Assembly: GCF_905397285.1 (NCBI RefSeq) | Contig: NZ_CAJPUX010000001.1 | Location: 682,001-746,000 of the forward strand | From: Cupriavidus plantarum | GTDB lineage: Bacteria; Pseudomonadota; Gammaproteobacteria; Burkholderiales; Burkholderiaceae | Length of the DNA stretch: 64,000 nt | Direction: 5' to 3' | Shown here: piece by piece, positions 7,887-18,267 of the stretch | How positions within the stretch are numbered: position 1 is the stretch's first letter | Layout of the letters: each line of letters opens with the position of its first letter | Made by a program: the position numbers and the translations under genes | Notes under the pieces: model-generated | Told to the model about the DNA's origin: nothing | Database searches by the model: none | The model's input: only the letters and a program-made list of their open reading frames with translations

Positions 7887-8927
7887 TCAGTCGACCTTCG
7901 CGCCAGAGACCTTCACCACCTCGCCATACTTCTTCAGCTCGCGGCGAATCAGCGCGGCGAATTGCTCGGGCGTGGTCGGCGCCGGCTGTGCGCCGATGCG
8001 CGCCAGTCTGGCCTTCATGTCTTCCGTCTTGAGAATCGCGACGATATCGCGATTGAGCCGATCGACGATCTCGCGCGGCGTGTTGGCCGGCGCGAACACG
8101 CCAAACCACGTCGAAATATCGAACCCTTCGAGGCCGAGCCCCTTGCCGGCTTCGGCGATCGTCGGCAGCTCGGGGAACGCCGCGGCGCGCGCCTGCGTGG
8201 TGACCGCGAACGCCTTGAGCTTGCCCGCCTTGATATTGGCCGACGCCGAGGCGAGGTTATCGAAGATGAGGTCGGTCTGCCCCGACAGCACCGACAACTG
8301 CGCGGGCGAAGCGCCGTTGTACGGAATATGGACCATGCTCACATGCGCCATGCTCTTGAACAATTCGCCCGAGAGGTGGCCCGCGCTGCCGTTGCCGCCC
8401 GACGCGTAGTCGAGCTTGCCCGGATGGCTGCGCGCATAGGTAACGAGGTCGCGCACGTTGTTGATATGCAGTTCGGCGGCCTTGCCCGGATGCATCACGA
8501 GCACGTTCGGCACATCCGCGACGAGCGTCACCGGCGCGAAGTCCCGAATCGGGTCGTATGGCATCTTCGTGAACAGCGTCGGATTGATGGCATGCGTGGC
8601 CACGGCGCCCATCAGGATCGTATAGCCGTCGGCGGGCTGCTTGGCGACGAAGTCCGCGCCGAGGTTGCCGCCCGCGCCGGGCTTGTTCTCCACCACTACG
8701 GGCTGGCCGAGCTCCTCGCGCAGCTTCTCGCCGATCGCGCGCGCGACCGTGTCGAGCGGGCCGCCGGCGGGGTAGGGGACGACGAAGCGGAGCGGCTTGG
8801 TCGGCCAGTTGGCGGCGGCGGGGCCCGCCGGTGCGGCGTGGGCAGCGGTGACGGTGAGGGTGGTGAGTGACGTAAGGGCGGTGACTGCGACGGCCAGCTT
8901 CGTGGCCTTGATCAATGTCTTGAGCAT
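7887..8927 (-). CDS. Bug/TctC-family periplasmic substrate-binding protein
   Basis: A 346-aa Bug receptor with a long signal peptide starting at MLKTLIKATKLAVAV and ending near AHAAP. Family motifs are PTKPLRFVVPYPAGGPLDTVARA, ENKPGAGGNLGADFVAKQ and ADGYTILMG. It is the last gene of a likely operon, CoA-transferase, DUF2214 membrane protein, Bug, with gaps of 41 and 17 nt. The context suggests an organic acid that is activated to its CoA thioester after uptake, but the ligand cannot be read from the sequence. Longer in-frame starts upstream run into the DUF2214 gene and lack a signal peptide. Confidence 0.92.
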   Translation of the reverse strand: MLKTLIKATKLAVAVTALTSLTTLTVTAAHAAPAGPAAANWPTKPLRFVVPYPAGGPLDTVARAIGEKLREELGQPVVVENKPGAGGNLGADFVAKQPADGYTILMGAVATHAINPTLFTKMPYDPIRDFAPVTLVADVPNVLVMHPGKAAELHINNVRDLVTYARSHPGKLDYASGGNGSAGHLSGELFKSMAHVSMVHIPYNGASPAQLSVLSGQTDLIFDNLASASANIKAGKLKAFAVTTQARAAAFPELPTIAEAGKGLGLEGFDISTWFGVFAPANTPREIVDRLNRDIVAILKTEDMKARLARIGAQPAPTTPEQFAALIRRELKKYGEVVKVSGAKVD

Positions 8928-8944
8928 AAGAAAACCATCAGAAA

Positions 8945-9397
8945 TTACATGCCGATCCCACGCGCCATCATCACCGCGCACAACGGCAGCAGGATGAGCA
9001 CATGCGCCTGGATCATGACCCAGCGGCGCGCGATCTTGATCTCCGCCGGCGTCGGCACGAACTCGGGCAGCGTGCGCGCCTGCTTGCGCCAGCCGGCGAT
9101 CCTGAACGTCGGCGGCAGCGAGCACAGCGCAATCAGCACGAAGATCGTCATCTTGGCGTGGAACCACGGGTTGTGGATATAGAAGTCCACGCCCTTGGCG
9201 CCATAGAACAGCCGCAGCAGCCCGGAGACGAGCACGGCGATGGCCGAGAGGAAATAGAACAGATCGTAGAGGGACAGGCGCCGAAGCGCGGCGGGCGTCA
9301 TGTCGGGCCGCAGCACGACCGCCTCGGCCGCCATCAGCGTGACAAGCAGGAAGATGGCGCCAAAGTGAAAGAACGCGAGCAACGCATCGGTCAGCAT
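8945..9397 (-). CDS. DUF2214-family integral membrane protein
   Basis: A 150-aa protein with four hydrophobic segments, resembling the DUF2214 family, which has a CopD-like fold. Conserved-looking residues include FFHFGAIFLLV near the N-terminus, LRPDMTPAALRRL, and HNPWFHAKMTIF in the middle, where histidines could bind haem or metal. The ATG at 9397 has a strong GGAGGA site. It lies between a CoA-transferase and a Bug receptor in one operon. Its role there is unknown, and family assignment is moderately sure. Confidence 0.78.
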   Translation of the reverse strand: MLTDALLAFFHFGAIFLLVTLMAAEAVVLRPDMTPAALRRLSLYDLFYFLSAIAVLVSGLLRLFYGAKGVDFYIHNPWFHAKMTIFVLIALCSLPPTFRIAGWRKQARTLPEFVPTPAEIKIARRWVMIQAHVLILLPLCAVMMARGIGM

Positions 9398-9438
9398 GTC
9401 TCCTCCGGTGGGGAATATTGTTATTGGGGCCGGGCAGG

Positions 9439-10659
9439 CTATATCACGCCCTTGCCACGCAACGCGGCGATACGGTCGGCGTCGTAACCGAGCGTGTCGG
9501 CCAGCACCGCCTCCGTATGCTCGCCGAGCAACGGCGGATGCCGGAATGCTTCGGGCGGGGTCTTGCTCATGCGGATCGGGCTGCCGACGAGCTTCACCTC
9601 GCCCGCGGTCGGATGCGACAGGTCCACGCGCAGTCCGCGCGCCTTGACCTGCTCGTCCTCGAACACGTCGTCTAGCGTATTGATCGGACCGCACGGCACG
9701 CCGGCCGCCTCCAGGTCCGCGATCCACTGCGCGCGCGTGCGCGGGCGCACCATCTCGGCAAGGATCGGCACCAGCGTGTCGCGGTTGGCCACCCGCTGCG
9801 GATTCGTCGCGAAGCGCGGCTCGTCGGCCAGTTCGGGGCGGCCGCCCGCGTTCACGAACTTGCGGAACTGTCCGTCGTTACCCACGGCGACGATGATCCA
9901 GCCATCGGCGGCCTGGAACGTCTGGTAGGGGACGATGTTCGGATGCGCGTTGCCCCAGCGCTTCGGCGCCACGCCGCTGGCGAGGTAGTTCGTATTCATG
10001 TTGGCGAGCATCGCCACCTGCACGTCGAGCAGCGCCATGTCGATGTACTGGCCCTCGCCCGTGCGGTCGCGGTGCGCGAGCGCGGCCAGCACCGCGATGG
10101 TCGCGTACTGGCCCGTCATCAGGTCGGAGATCGCCACGCCGGCTTTCTGCGGGCCGCCGCCGGGCAGGTCGTCCCGCTCGCCGGTCAGGCTCATGAAGCC
10201 GCCCATGCCCTGGATGATGAAGTCGTAGCCCGCGCGGTTCGCGTACGGCCCCGTCTGGCCAAAGCCTGTGACCGAGCAGTAGACGATGTCGGGCTTGACG
10301 GCGCGCAGCGCGTCGTAGTCGAGCCCGTATTTCTTCAGCTGGCCGACCTTGTAGTTCTCCAGCACCACGTCGCTTTGCGCCGCGAGCTCGCGCACGAGCT
10401 GCTGGCCCTCGGGCGTGCTGATGTCGCAGGTCACCGAACGCTTGTTGCGGTTGGCGGCCAGGTAATAGGCGGCTTCCGCGGTGTCGCGGCCGTCCTCCGT
10501 CTTCAGCCAGGGCGGTCCCCACGTGCGGGTATCGTCACCGGCGCCGGGGCGCTCGATCTTGATGACATCGGCGCCGAAGTCGGCGAGATTCTGTGCGCAC
10601 CACGGCCCGGCGAGAACGCGGGTCAGGTCGAGGACGCGAAGGTGGCTCAAGGCTCCCAT
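9439..10659 (-). CDS. CaiB/BaiF family III CoA-transferase
   Basis: A 406-aa class III CoA-transferase, which moves CoA between carboxylic acids through an enzyme-bound aspartyl mixed anhydride. The fold signature MGALSHLRVLDLTRVLAGPW starts the protein. FGADVIKIERPGAGDDTR follows, and the catalytic Asp is expected in AISDLMTGQYA near residue 175. GVPCGPI and the C-terminal LLGEHTEAVL are also typical. The nearest functional types are glutarate- or other dicarboxylate-specific members, but specificity cannot be decided here. It heads an operon with a DUF2214 protein and a Bug receptor, and diverges from alaS. Confidence 0.93.
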   Translation of the reverse strand: MGALSHLRVLDLTRVLAGPWCAQNLADFGADVIKIERPGAGDDTRTWGPPWLKTEDGRDTAEAAYYLAANRNKRSVTCDISTPEGQQLVRELAAQSDVVLENYKVGQLKKYGLDYDALRAVKPDIVYCSVTGFGQTGPYANRAGYDFIIQGMGGFMSLTGERDDLPGGGPQKAGVAISDLMTGQYATIAVLAALAHRDRTGEGQYIDMALLDVQVAMLANMNTNYLASGVAPKRWGNAHPNIVPYQTFQAADGWIIVAVGNDGQFRKFVNAGGRPELADEPRFATNPQRVANRDTLVPILAEMVRPRTRAQWIADLEAAGVPCGPINTLDDVFEDEQVKARGLRVDLSHPTAGEVKLVGSPIRMSKTPPEAFRHPPLLGEHTEAVLADTLGYDADRIAALRGKGVI

Positions 10660-10779
10660 CGGGGGATGGCCGGGCAAGGACGGCGCGAAATTGGGAAAGA
10701 TCGCACTGTACCACCCGGCGGGCCGCCGGACGCACTTGCGGCCGCCACGCGGAGTCTGCCCCCCGGCATGGCTTCCCCG

Positions 10780-10785
10780 TATAAT
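10780..10785 (+). promoter_or_regulatory. Candidate alaS -10 box
   Basis: A perfect TATAAT lies 61 nt before the alaS start. No good -35 hexamer is found 16-18 nt upstream, so an activator or relaxed -35 may be involved. Confidence 0.5.
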
Positions 10786-10846
10786 CAACGGTTTGCAAAT
10801 CCAATTCCGACCTGCCGCCCGGTAACAGGGCTGTGCCTGCCATAAC

Positions 10847-13471
<2,625 letters not shown>

Positions 13472-13474
13472 GGC

Positions 13475-14311
13475 CTAATGGTTCGATCCCCCGCCGCCGC
13501 CCCCTTCTCCTTCGGGGAGAGGGGAGCGGGGTGAGGGCGTCCCCGCCGCGGGGGTTAGCGGACTCGTCAACGTCGTGAGCGTATTGATCAGGTCCATCGG
13601 CAACGGAAACACGATGGTCGTCGTCCTGTCCCCCGCAATCTGCGTCAGCGTCTGCATATAGCGCAATTGCATCGCCTGAGGCTGCCGCGCGAGCATCTGC
13701 GCGGCTTCCAGCAGCTTTTCCGAAGCCTGCATCTCCCCTTCGGCGTGAATCACCTTGGCGCGCCGCTCGCGCTCGGCCTCCGCCTGCCGCGCGATCGCGC
13801 GCACCATCGACTCGTTGATATCGACATGCTTGATCTCGACGTTCGACACCTTGATCCCCCACGCATCCGTCTGGGCATCGAGCACCTTCTGGATATCGAG
13901 GTTGAGCTTCTCCCGCTCCGCCAGCATTTCGTCCAGTTCGTGCTTCCCCAGCACCGCCCGTAGCGTGGTCTGGGCCAGCTGGCTCGTCGCTTCGAGGAAG
14001 TTGGCCACCTGAATGATCGCGCGCTCGGGGTCCACCACGCGGAAATACACCACGGCATTGACCTTCACCGACACGTTGTCGTGAGAGATCACGTCCTGCG
14101 GCGGCACGTCCATGACCACCGTACGCAGGTCCACCCGCACCATCTGCTGTACGGCGGGAATGATCAGCACGAGTCCAGGCCCTTTGACGCGCCAGAAGCG
14201 GCCAAGCATGAAGACCACGCCGCGTTCGTATTCGCGCAGCACGCGCACCGATGCGATGATCAGCAACGCAAGCAGAAAGATCAGACCGCCGAAGCTGAAT
14301 CCAAACGCCAT
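13475..14311 (-). CDS. SPFH/slipin (stomatin-like) membrane protein
   Basis: A 278-aa protein with one N-terminal membrane hairpin ([20 protein letters not shown]) followed by a stomatin/SPFH domain. The domain shows [42 protein letters not shown] and the coiled-coil helix [20 protein letters not shown]. Slipins form membrane scaffolds and pair with NfeD-type proteases. Here the NfeD gene lies 48 nt upstream on the same strand. The ATG has an AAGGAG site. The last 20 or so residues (ending GGGGGGSNH) are unlike the family and come from a dispersed GC-rich hairpin element that the frame has run into. Confidence 0.92.
   Translation of the reverse strand: MAFGFSFGGLIFLLALLIIASVRVLREYERGVVFMLGRFWRVKGPGLVLIIPAVQQMVRVDLRTVVMDVPPQDVISHDNVSVKVNAVVYFRVVDPERAIIQVANFLEATSQLAQTTLRAVLGKHELDEMLAEREKLNLDIQKVLDAQTDAWGIKVSNVEIKHVDINESMVRAIARQAEAERERRAKVIHAEGEMQASEKLLEAAQMLARQPQAMQLRYMQTLTQIAGDRTTTIVFPLPMDLINTLTTLTSPLTPAAGTPSPRSPLPEGEGGGGGGSNH
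13501..13524. repeat. REP-like GC hairpin element, copy 1 (inside slipin 3' end)
   Basis: CCCCTTCTCC-TTC-GGGGAGAGGGG forms an imperfect hairpin. Related elements with a CTCTCC core and GGAGAG partner occur at 17121-17144 and 41038-41055, each at the end of a gene. This copy is translated as part of the slipin C-terminus. Confidence 0.55.
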
Positions 14312-14359
14312 GTGAATCTCCTTGTAGTTGTCCAGCGCCCGTCGAACATCCCGAAAACA

Positions 14360-15793
14360 TCAATCGATGGCAACGACGTCCAGTACAAGCCCATCGCGTG
14401 CCGTCACCCGCACCGACTGACCCCGCGCAAGCGGCGTACCGCTCCGCACGCGCCACTGCTCGCCGCCGACCGACGCCCAGCCATCGTCACCCACCTTGGC
14501 ATCCGCGATCACAAGGCCCGTCCGGCCGACGATCGTGTCCCCGCCGCTGACGACGGGCCGCCGGCGCGTCCGCAGCACGAGCGCGGACATGAGGAACATG
14601 AAGGCCACCGAGGCCAGCGCGAGCATGGCGATGATCGAGAGCGGAATGCCGAACCCCGGCACATCGGTGTCGATCAGCATCACCGCGCCGATCGCAAAGG
14701 CGACCGCACCCCCGACGCCCAGCACGCCCAGCGTCGGCAGGAAGATCTCCGCGACCATGCAGCCGATGCCCAGTGCGACCAGCGCAAGGCCCGCATAGTT
14801 CACGGGCAGCATCTGCAGCGCAAAGAGTCCCAGCAGCAGGCAAATCGCGCCCACGATGCCCGGCGCCACCATGCCGGGCGTGGAAAACTCGAAAATCAGT
14901 GCGTAGATACCGATCATCATCAGGATCAGCGCCACGCTGGGATCCGTGATGACCGCCAGCAACCGCGCGCGCCAGTCCGGTTCGGTCGCGACGACGGGCG
15001 CGTCGGCCGTCCGCAGCACGCGCTGCGCGCCGGCGGCCTCAACCTCTCTGCCGTCGAGCTGCCGCAACAACGCGGGCAGGTCAGGCGCCATGAGGTCCGC
15101 CACATGCTGATCCACGGCCTCGCTCGCCGGCAGGCTCACGGCCTCGCGCACCGCGCGCTCGGCCCATTCCGCATTGCGCTGCCGTAGCTGCGCCAACCCC
15201 CGGATATAGGCGGCGGCATCATGCATCTGCTTGCGTGTCATGGTGTCCTCGCCGCTGCCGCCGGCCGGCGCCGATGCATCACGGTCGCCACGGTCGCCGC
15301 CTCGCGGCCCGCCGATGCCGATCGACACGGGACTGGCCGCGCCGACATTGGTGCCTGGCGCCATCGCGGCGATATGGCTGGCGTACAGGATATAGGCGCC
15401 GGCGCTCGCCGCCCGCGCGCCGCTGGGCGAGACGAACGTGGCCACCGGCACGGGCGACGCCAGAATGGCCTGAATGATGTCGCGCATCGACCGGTCGAGT
15501 CCGCCCGGCGTATCCATTTCGATCACGACGAGCTGTGCGCCGGCGCGGCGCGCCTGCTCGATGCCGTGCGTCACGAAATGCGCGGTGGCCGGTCCGACCG
15601 CGCCGCGCAGGGGAACGACGTACACCGGCGAGCCCGCGGACGCCGCGGGTTTGACGCCGCTTGGGCTGGCGGGCTGTGCGCGCGACATCGACGCCATCGA
15701 CGCCATCGACCCCATGGACGACAGCGTCAGCGCGCACGCGCAGATCGCAAGCGTCGCGCATCTTGCGAGCCATGCCAACCGGTTCACCCGCAT
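14360..15793 (-). CDS. NfeD-family membrane-bound ClpP-class serine protease
   Basis: A 477-aa protein with a signal peptide (MRVNRLAWLARCATLAICAC), a ClpP/SppA-like serine protease domain (VVIEMDTPGGLDRSMRDII, then the nucleophile in GARAASAGAYI), about four to five membrane segments, and a C-terminal OB-fold NfeD domain (GRTGLVIADAK, GEQWRVRS). NfeD proteases cleave stomatin-like partners, and the slipin gene follows directly. The start at 15793 has CAGGA 6 nt upstream; the in-frame ATG at 15820 lacks a ribosome site. A Gly/Asp-rich insert (GIGGPRGGDRGDRDASAP) interrupts the protease domain. Confidence 0.92.
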   Translation of the reverse strand: MRVNRLAWLARCATLAICACALTLSSMGSMASMASMSRAQPASPSGVKPAASAGSPVYVVPLRGAVGPATAHFVTHGIEQARRAGAQLVVIEMDTPGGLDRSMRDIIQAILASPVPVATFVSPSGARAASAGAYILYASHIAAMAPGTNVGAASPVSIGIGGPRGGDRGDRDASAPAGGSGEDTMTRKQMHDAAAYIRGLAQLRQRNAEWAERAVREAVSLPASEAVDQHVADLMAPDLPALLRQLDGREVEAAGAQRVLRTADAPVVATEPDWRARLLAVITDPSVALILMMIGIYALIFEFSTPGMVAPGIVGAICLLLGLFALQMLPVNYAGLALVALGIGCMVAEIFLPTLGVLGVGGAVAFAIGAVMLIDTDVPGFGIPLSIIAMLALASVAFMFLMSALVLRTRRRPVVSGGDTIVGRTGLVIADAKVGDDGWASVGGEQWRVRSGTPLARGQSVRVTARDGLVLDVVAID

Positions 15794-15995
15794 GCCGATC
15801 CTGCCGAAAAGGAGAGCCATGATCGCGCGCGCGTCCGGAAGGATTGCCGTGACGGCGCCACTTCACAGTGTAGACCACCGGCCACATCGCGACGGCGGCC
15901 GGCCAATCGCGATGGCCGCGGCGCCGGACTGGCGCTACAGTATCGCTTTCACCACCCTCGCCATTCGCGCGAGATTTTTCCGAGGAGTCTGTTGC

Positions 15996-16184
15996 ATGCC
16001 GACGTTTCGTATCGAGTTGTTTGAAGGCCGTCCGCTCGACCAGCGGCGCAAGCTGGTAGAAGAAGTGACCCGCGTCACCTGTGAGACGCTTGGCTGCGAG
16101 CCGGGCGCCGTCGATATCATCATCGACGAGGTCAAGCGCGAGAACTGGGCCACGGGCGGCAAGCTCTGGTCCGAGCAGAAGTAA
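15996..16184 (+). CDS. 4-oxalocrotonate tautomerase family enzyme
   Basis: A 62-residue protein beginning MPTFRIELFEGRP, the size and start of the 4-OT tautomerase family. Removal of Met exposes the catalytic N-terminal proline. The central helix LDQRRKLVEEVTRVTCETLG and the strand VDIIIDEVKRENWATGG match the family fold, in which small subunits assemble as hexamers. GAGGAG lies ahead of the ATG. It is followed 64 nt later by the Nudix gene on the same strand. No aromatic meta-cleavage genes are nearby, so the physiological substrate is open. Confidence 0.9.
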   Translation: MPTFRIELFEGRPLDQRRKLVEEVTRVTCETLGCEPGAVDIIIDEVKRENWATGGKLWSEQK

Positions 16185-16248
16185 GCAGAACGAACGCAAG
16201 CAAGACAAACCATACAAATAAACAAACGCCGATAGAGCGAGCCCTCAC

Positions 16249-16836
16249 ATGCAACCCTACCGCTATTGCCCGCAGTGCGGCGCCTCGTTGCAGGTACTGC
16301 CGCACGCCGGCCGCGACCGCAGCGCCTGCGTCACGGAAGGCTGTGGATTCGTGCACTGGAACAACCCGCTGCCCGTGCTGGCGGCCGTGGTCGAGTACGA
16401 AGACAAGCTGTTGCTGGCGCGCAATGCGGCGTGGCCGGAAAAGATGTTCGCGCTGGTCACGGGTTTCCTCGAGCGGGACGAGACGCCGGAACTCGGCGTG
16501 GCGCGCGAGCTCAAGGAAGAAACCAATCTCGATACCGAATCCGTGTCGCTGATCGGCGTCTACGAATTCATGCGCAAGAACGAGCTGATCATCGCCTATC
16601 ACGTCAAGGCGACGGGCACGATCGCGCTGTCCGAGGAGCTGGCGGAATACAAGCTGGTGGCGCCCGAAAAGGTGCGCATCTGGAGCGCGGGCACGGGCTT
16701 CGCGGTGGCGGACTTCCTGCAGGCCCGCGGCTACCCCGTGCGGTTCTTCGACCGGCAGACCGGCGAGGATATCGAGGACCCGCGCAAGCCGACGGACTTC
16801 AGGCGCTTGGATGCTTCGCTACAATACCGGCTGTAA
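16249..16836 (+). CDS. Nudix hydrolase with N-terminal zinc ribbon
   Basis: A 195-aa Nudix hydrolase, which cleaves nucleoside diphosphates linked to another moiety. The N-terminus has a four-cysteine zinc ribbon (YCPQCGASL, then SACVTEGCGF). The Nudix box GFLERDETPELGVARELKEE runs from about residue 74 to 93 with the REXXEE core intact as RELKEE. The arrangement resembles a shortened NADH pyrophosphatase (NudC), lacking that protein's N-terminal domain. tusA follows after 50 nt. Substrate is undetermined. Confidence 0.92.
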   Translation: MQPYRYCPQCGASLQVLPHAGRDRSACVTEGCGFVHWNNPLPVLAAVVEYEDKLLLARNAAWPEKMFALVTGFLERDETPELGVARELKEETNLDTESVSLIGVYEFMRKNELIIAYHVKATGTIALSEELAEYKLVAPEKVRIWSAGTGFAVADFLQARGYPVRFFDRQTGEDIEDPRKPTDFRRLDASLQYRL

Positions 16837-16886
16837 GGTCGCGCGGTTCCACCCGATGCGGCCGATTTGAAACGGGATGGAGAGGT

Positions 16887-17114
16887 ATGGAATTTCAGAA
16901 GGAAGTGGACGCGCGCGGCCTGAATTGCCCGCTGCCGATCCTGCGTACGAAGAAGGCGCTGGCCGATATGGCGAGTGGCGATGTGCTGAAGGTGCTGGCG
17001 ACCGACCCCGGTTCGCCGCGCGATTTCCAGGCATTCGCCAAGCAGACCGGCAATGAACTGCTGTCGCACCAGGAAGTGGACAAGGTCTTCACGTTCTACA
17101 TGAAGCGCCGGTAG
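16887..17114 (+). CDS. tusA: TusA-family sulfur carrier protein
   Basis: A 75-aa protein with the TusA signature: a short strand, then ARGLNCPLPILRTKKAL, where the Cys of the CPxP motif carries the persulfide sulfur. The C-terminal half GDVLKVLATDPGSPRDFQAF matches the SirA/TusA fold. It would relay sulfur for tRNA thiolation or related pathways. GGAGAGG lies close to the ATG. A possible TACAAT -10 box sits at 16820-16825 inside the preceding Nudix gene. A perfect hairpin at 17121-17144 follows the stop codon. Confidence 0.92.
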   Translation: MEFQKEVDARGLNCPLPILRTKKALADMASGDVLKVLATDPGSPRDFQAFAKQTGNELLSHQEVDKVFTFYMKRR

Positions 17115-17120
17115 TACCGT

Positions 17121-17144
17121 GTCCCTCTCCCGGAGGAGAGGGAC
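17121..17144. repeat. REP-like GC hairpin element, copy 2 (after tusA)
   Basis: GTCCCTCTCC-CGGA-GGAGAGGGAC is a perfect 10-bp stem 6 nt after the tusA stop codon. There is no U-run, so it may act as a transcript-stabilising or weak termination element. Its core matches the elements at 13501 and 41038. Confidence 0.65.
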
Positions 17145-17153
17145 ATACAGGCT

Positions 17154-17249
17154 TAAGGCTGCGATGAAGGCTGCAATTAAGGCTGCAACTAAGGCTGCAA
17201 CTAAGGCTGCAATTAAGGCTGCAATTTAGCCAGCGATTAACGCTGTGCC
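17154..17249. repeat. 12-bp tandem repeat array between tusA and galU
   Basis: Six consecutive units of TAAGGCTGCAAT or close variants fill 17154-17225. The third and fourth are identical (TAAGGCTGCAAC), as are the fifth and sixth. Two degenerate units (17226-17249) run into the galU stop codon region. The array lies in the 3' region between convergent genes. It is open in one frame on each strand but carries no start or ribosome site, so it is taken as non-coding. Confidence 0.9.
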
Positions 17250-18103
17250 AGATACGCGCTGAATTCGTCCCGCACCTCGGGGTGCTTGAGCGCGAATTCC
17301 ACGGTCGCCTTCAGCAGGCCGAGCTTGCTGCCGCAGTCATAGCGTACGCCATCGTAGCGATAGGCCAGCACCTGCTCCTGATCCAGCATCGACTGGATGG
17401 CATCGGTCAGCTGGAACTCGCCGCCGGCGCCGGGCTTCAGGTCGCGAATATGGTCGAAGATGCGCGGCGTCAGGATGTAGCGGCCCACCACGCCCAGATT
17501 CGACGGGGCATCTTCGGGCGCGGGCTTCTCGACGATGCCCGACATCTTGATCACGCGCTCGTCCCACTCGCGGCCTTCCACCACGCCATAGGAACGGCTC
17601 TGTTCCGGCGCGATCTCCTCCACGCCGAGCACCGAGCAGTTGTAGTGGTTATAGACGTCGACCATCTGCTTCATGATCGGCGTGTTGCCGTCGAGCAAGT
17701 CGTCGGCGAGCATGACCGCGAACGGCTCGTCGCCGACGAGCTTGGCCGCGCACAGCACCGCATGGCCCAGGCCCAGCGCCTCGGGCTGGCGCACGTAGAA
17801 GCATTCCACGTGCGACGGCTTGATCGAGCGCACCACATCCAGCAGAGCGCGCTTGTTCTTGGCTTCGAGTTCGGCCTCGAGTTCGTAGGCCTTGTCGAAA
17901 TGGTCCTCGATGGCGCGCTTGGAGCGGCCCGTCACGAAGATCATCTCGGTAATGCCGGCAGCCATTGCTTCTTCCACTGCATACTGGATCAGCGGCTTGT
18001 CTACCACTGGCAGCATCTCCTTGGGGCTGGCCTTGGTCGCGGGCAGGAAGCGGGTGCCCAGTCCCGCGACCGGGAAGACGGCCTTGGTGACGCGGTTTTC
18101 CAT
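17237..18103 (-). CDS. galU: UTP-glucose-1-phosphate uridylyltransferase
   Basis: A 288-aa nucleotidyltransferase that makes UDP-glucose for exopolysaccharide, LPS and glycan synthesis. The N-terminal nucleotide-binding signature [20 protein letters not shown] is complete. It is followed by [34 protein letters not shown] and [12 protein letters not shown], all typical of bacterial GalU. Length matches the family. It is a single gene, upstream of which 164 bp separate it from the end of valS on the same strand. Its last codons touch the degenerate end of a tandem repeat array. Confidence 0.97.
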   Translation of the reverse strand: MENRVTKAVFPVAGLGTRFLPATKASPKEMLPVVDKPLIQYAVEEAMAAGITEMIFVTGRSKRAIEDHFDKAYELEAELEAKNKRALLDVVRSIKPSHVECFYVRQPEALGLGHAVLCAAKLVGDEPFAVMLADDLLDGNTPIMKQMVDVYNHYNCSVLGVEEIAPEQSRSYGVVEGREWDERVIKMSGIVEKPAPEDAPSNLGVVGRYILTPRIFDHIRDLKPGAGGEFQLTDAIQSMLDQEQVLAYRYDGVRYDCGSKLGLLKATVEFALKHPEVRDEFSAYLAQR

Positions 18104-18267
18104 ATCAGAATTCCTTTCTATTCCGGTGGCTGTTGCCGGTGCATTACCGTGCCGGATGGCCGGGGGAGTCGTCTGTCCGTGACTGTCCGACTTTTCTCAC
18201 AGATGTCGGCTGTTCCGCAGTCCTCGGCACGCAACTTCCATGCCGGAGACTGCGGCGTCTCGTATCT

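Noticed and set aside
17154-17249. Tandem repeat array as a CRISPR
   Set aside because: Units are contiguous 12-mers with no unique spacers and no cas genes nearby.
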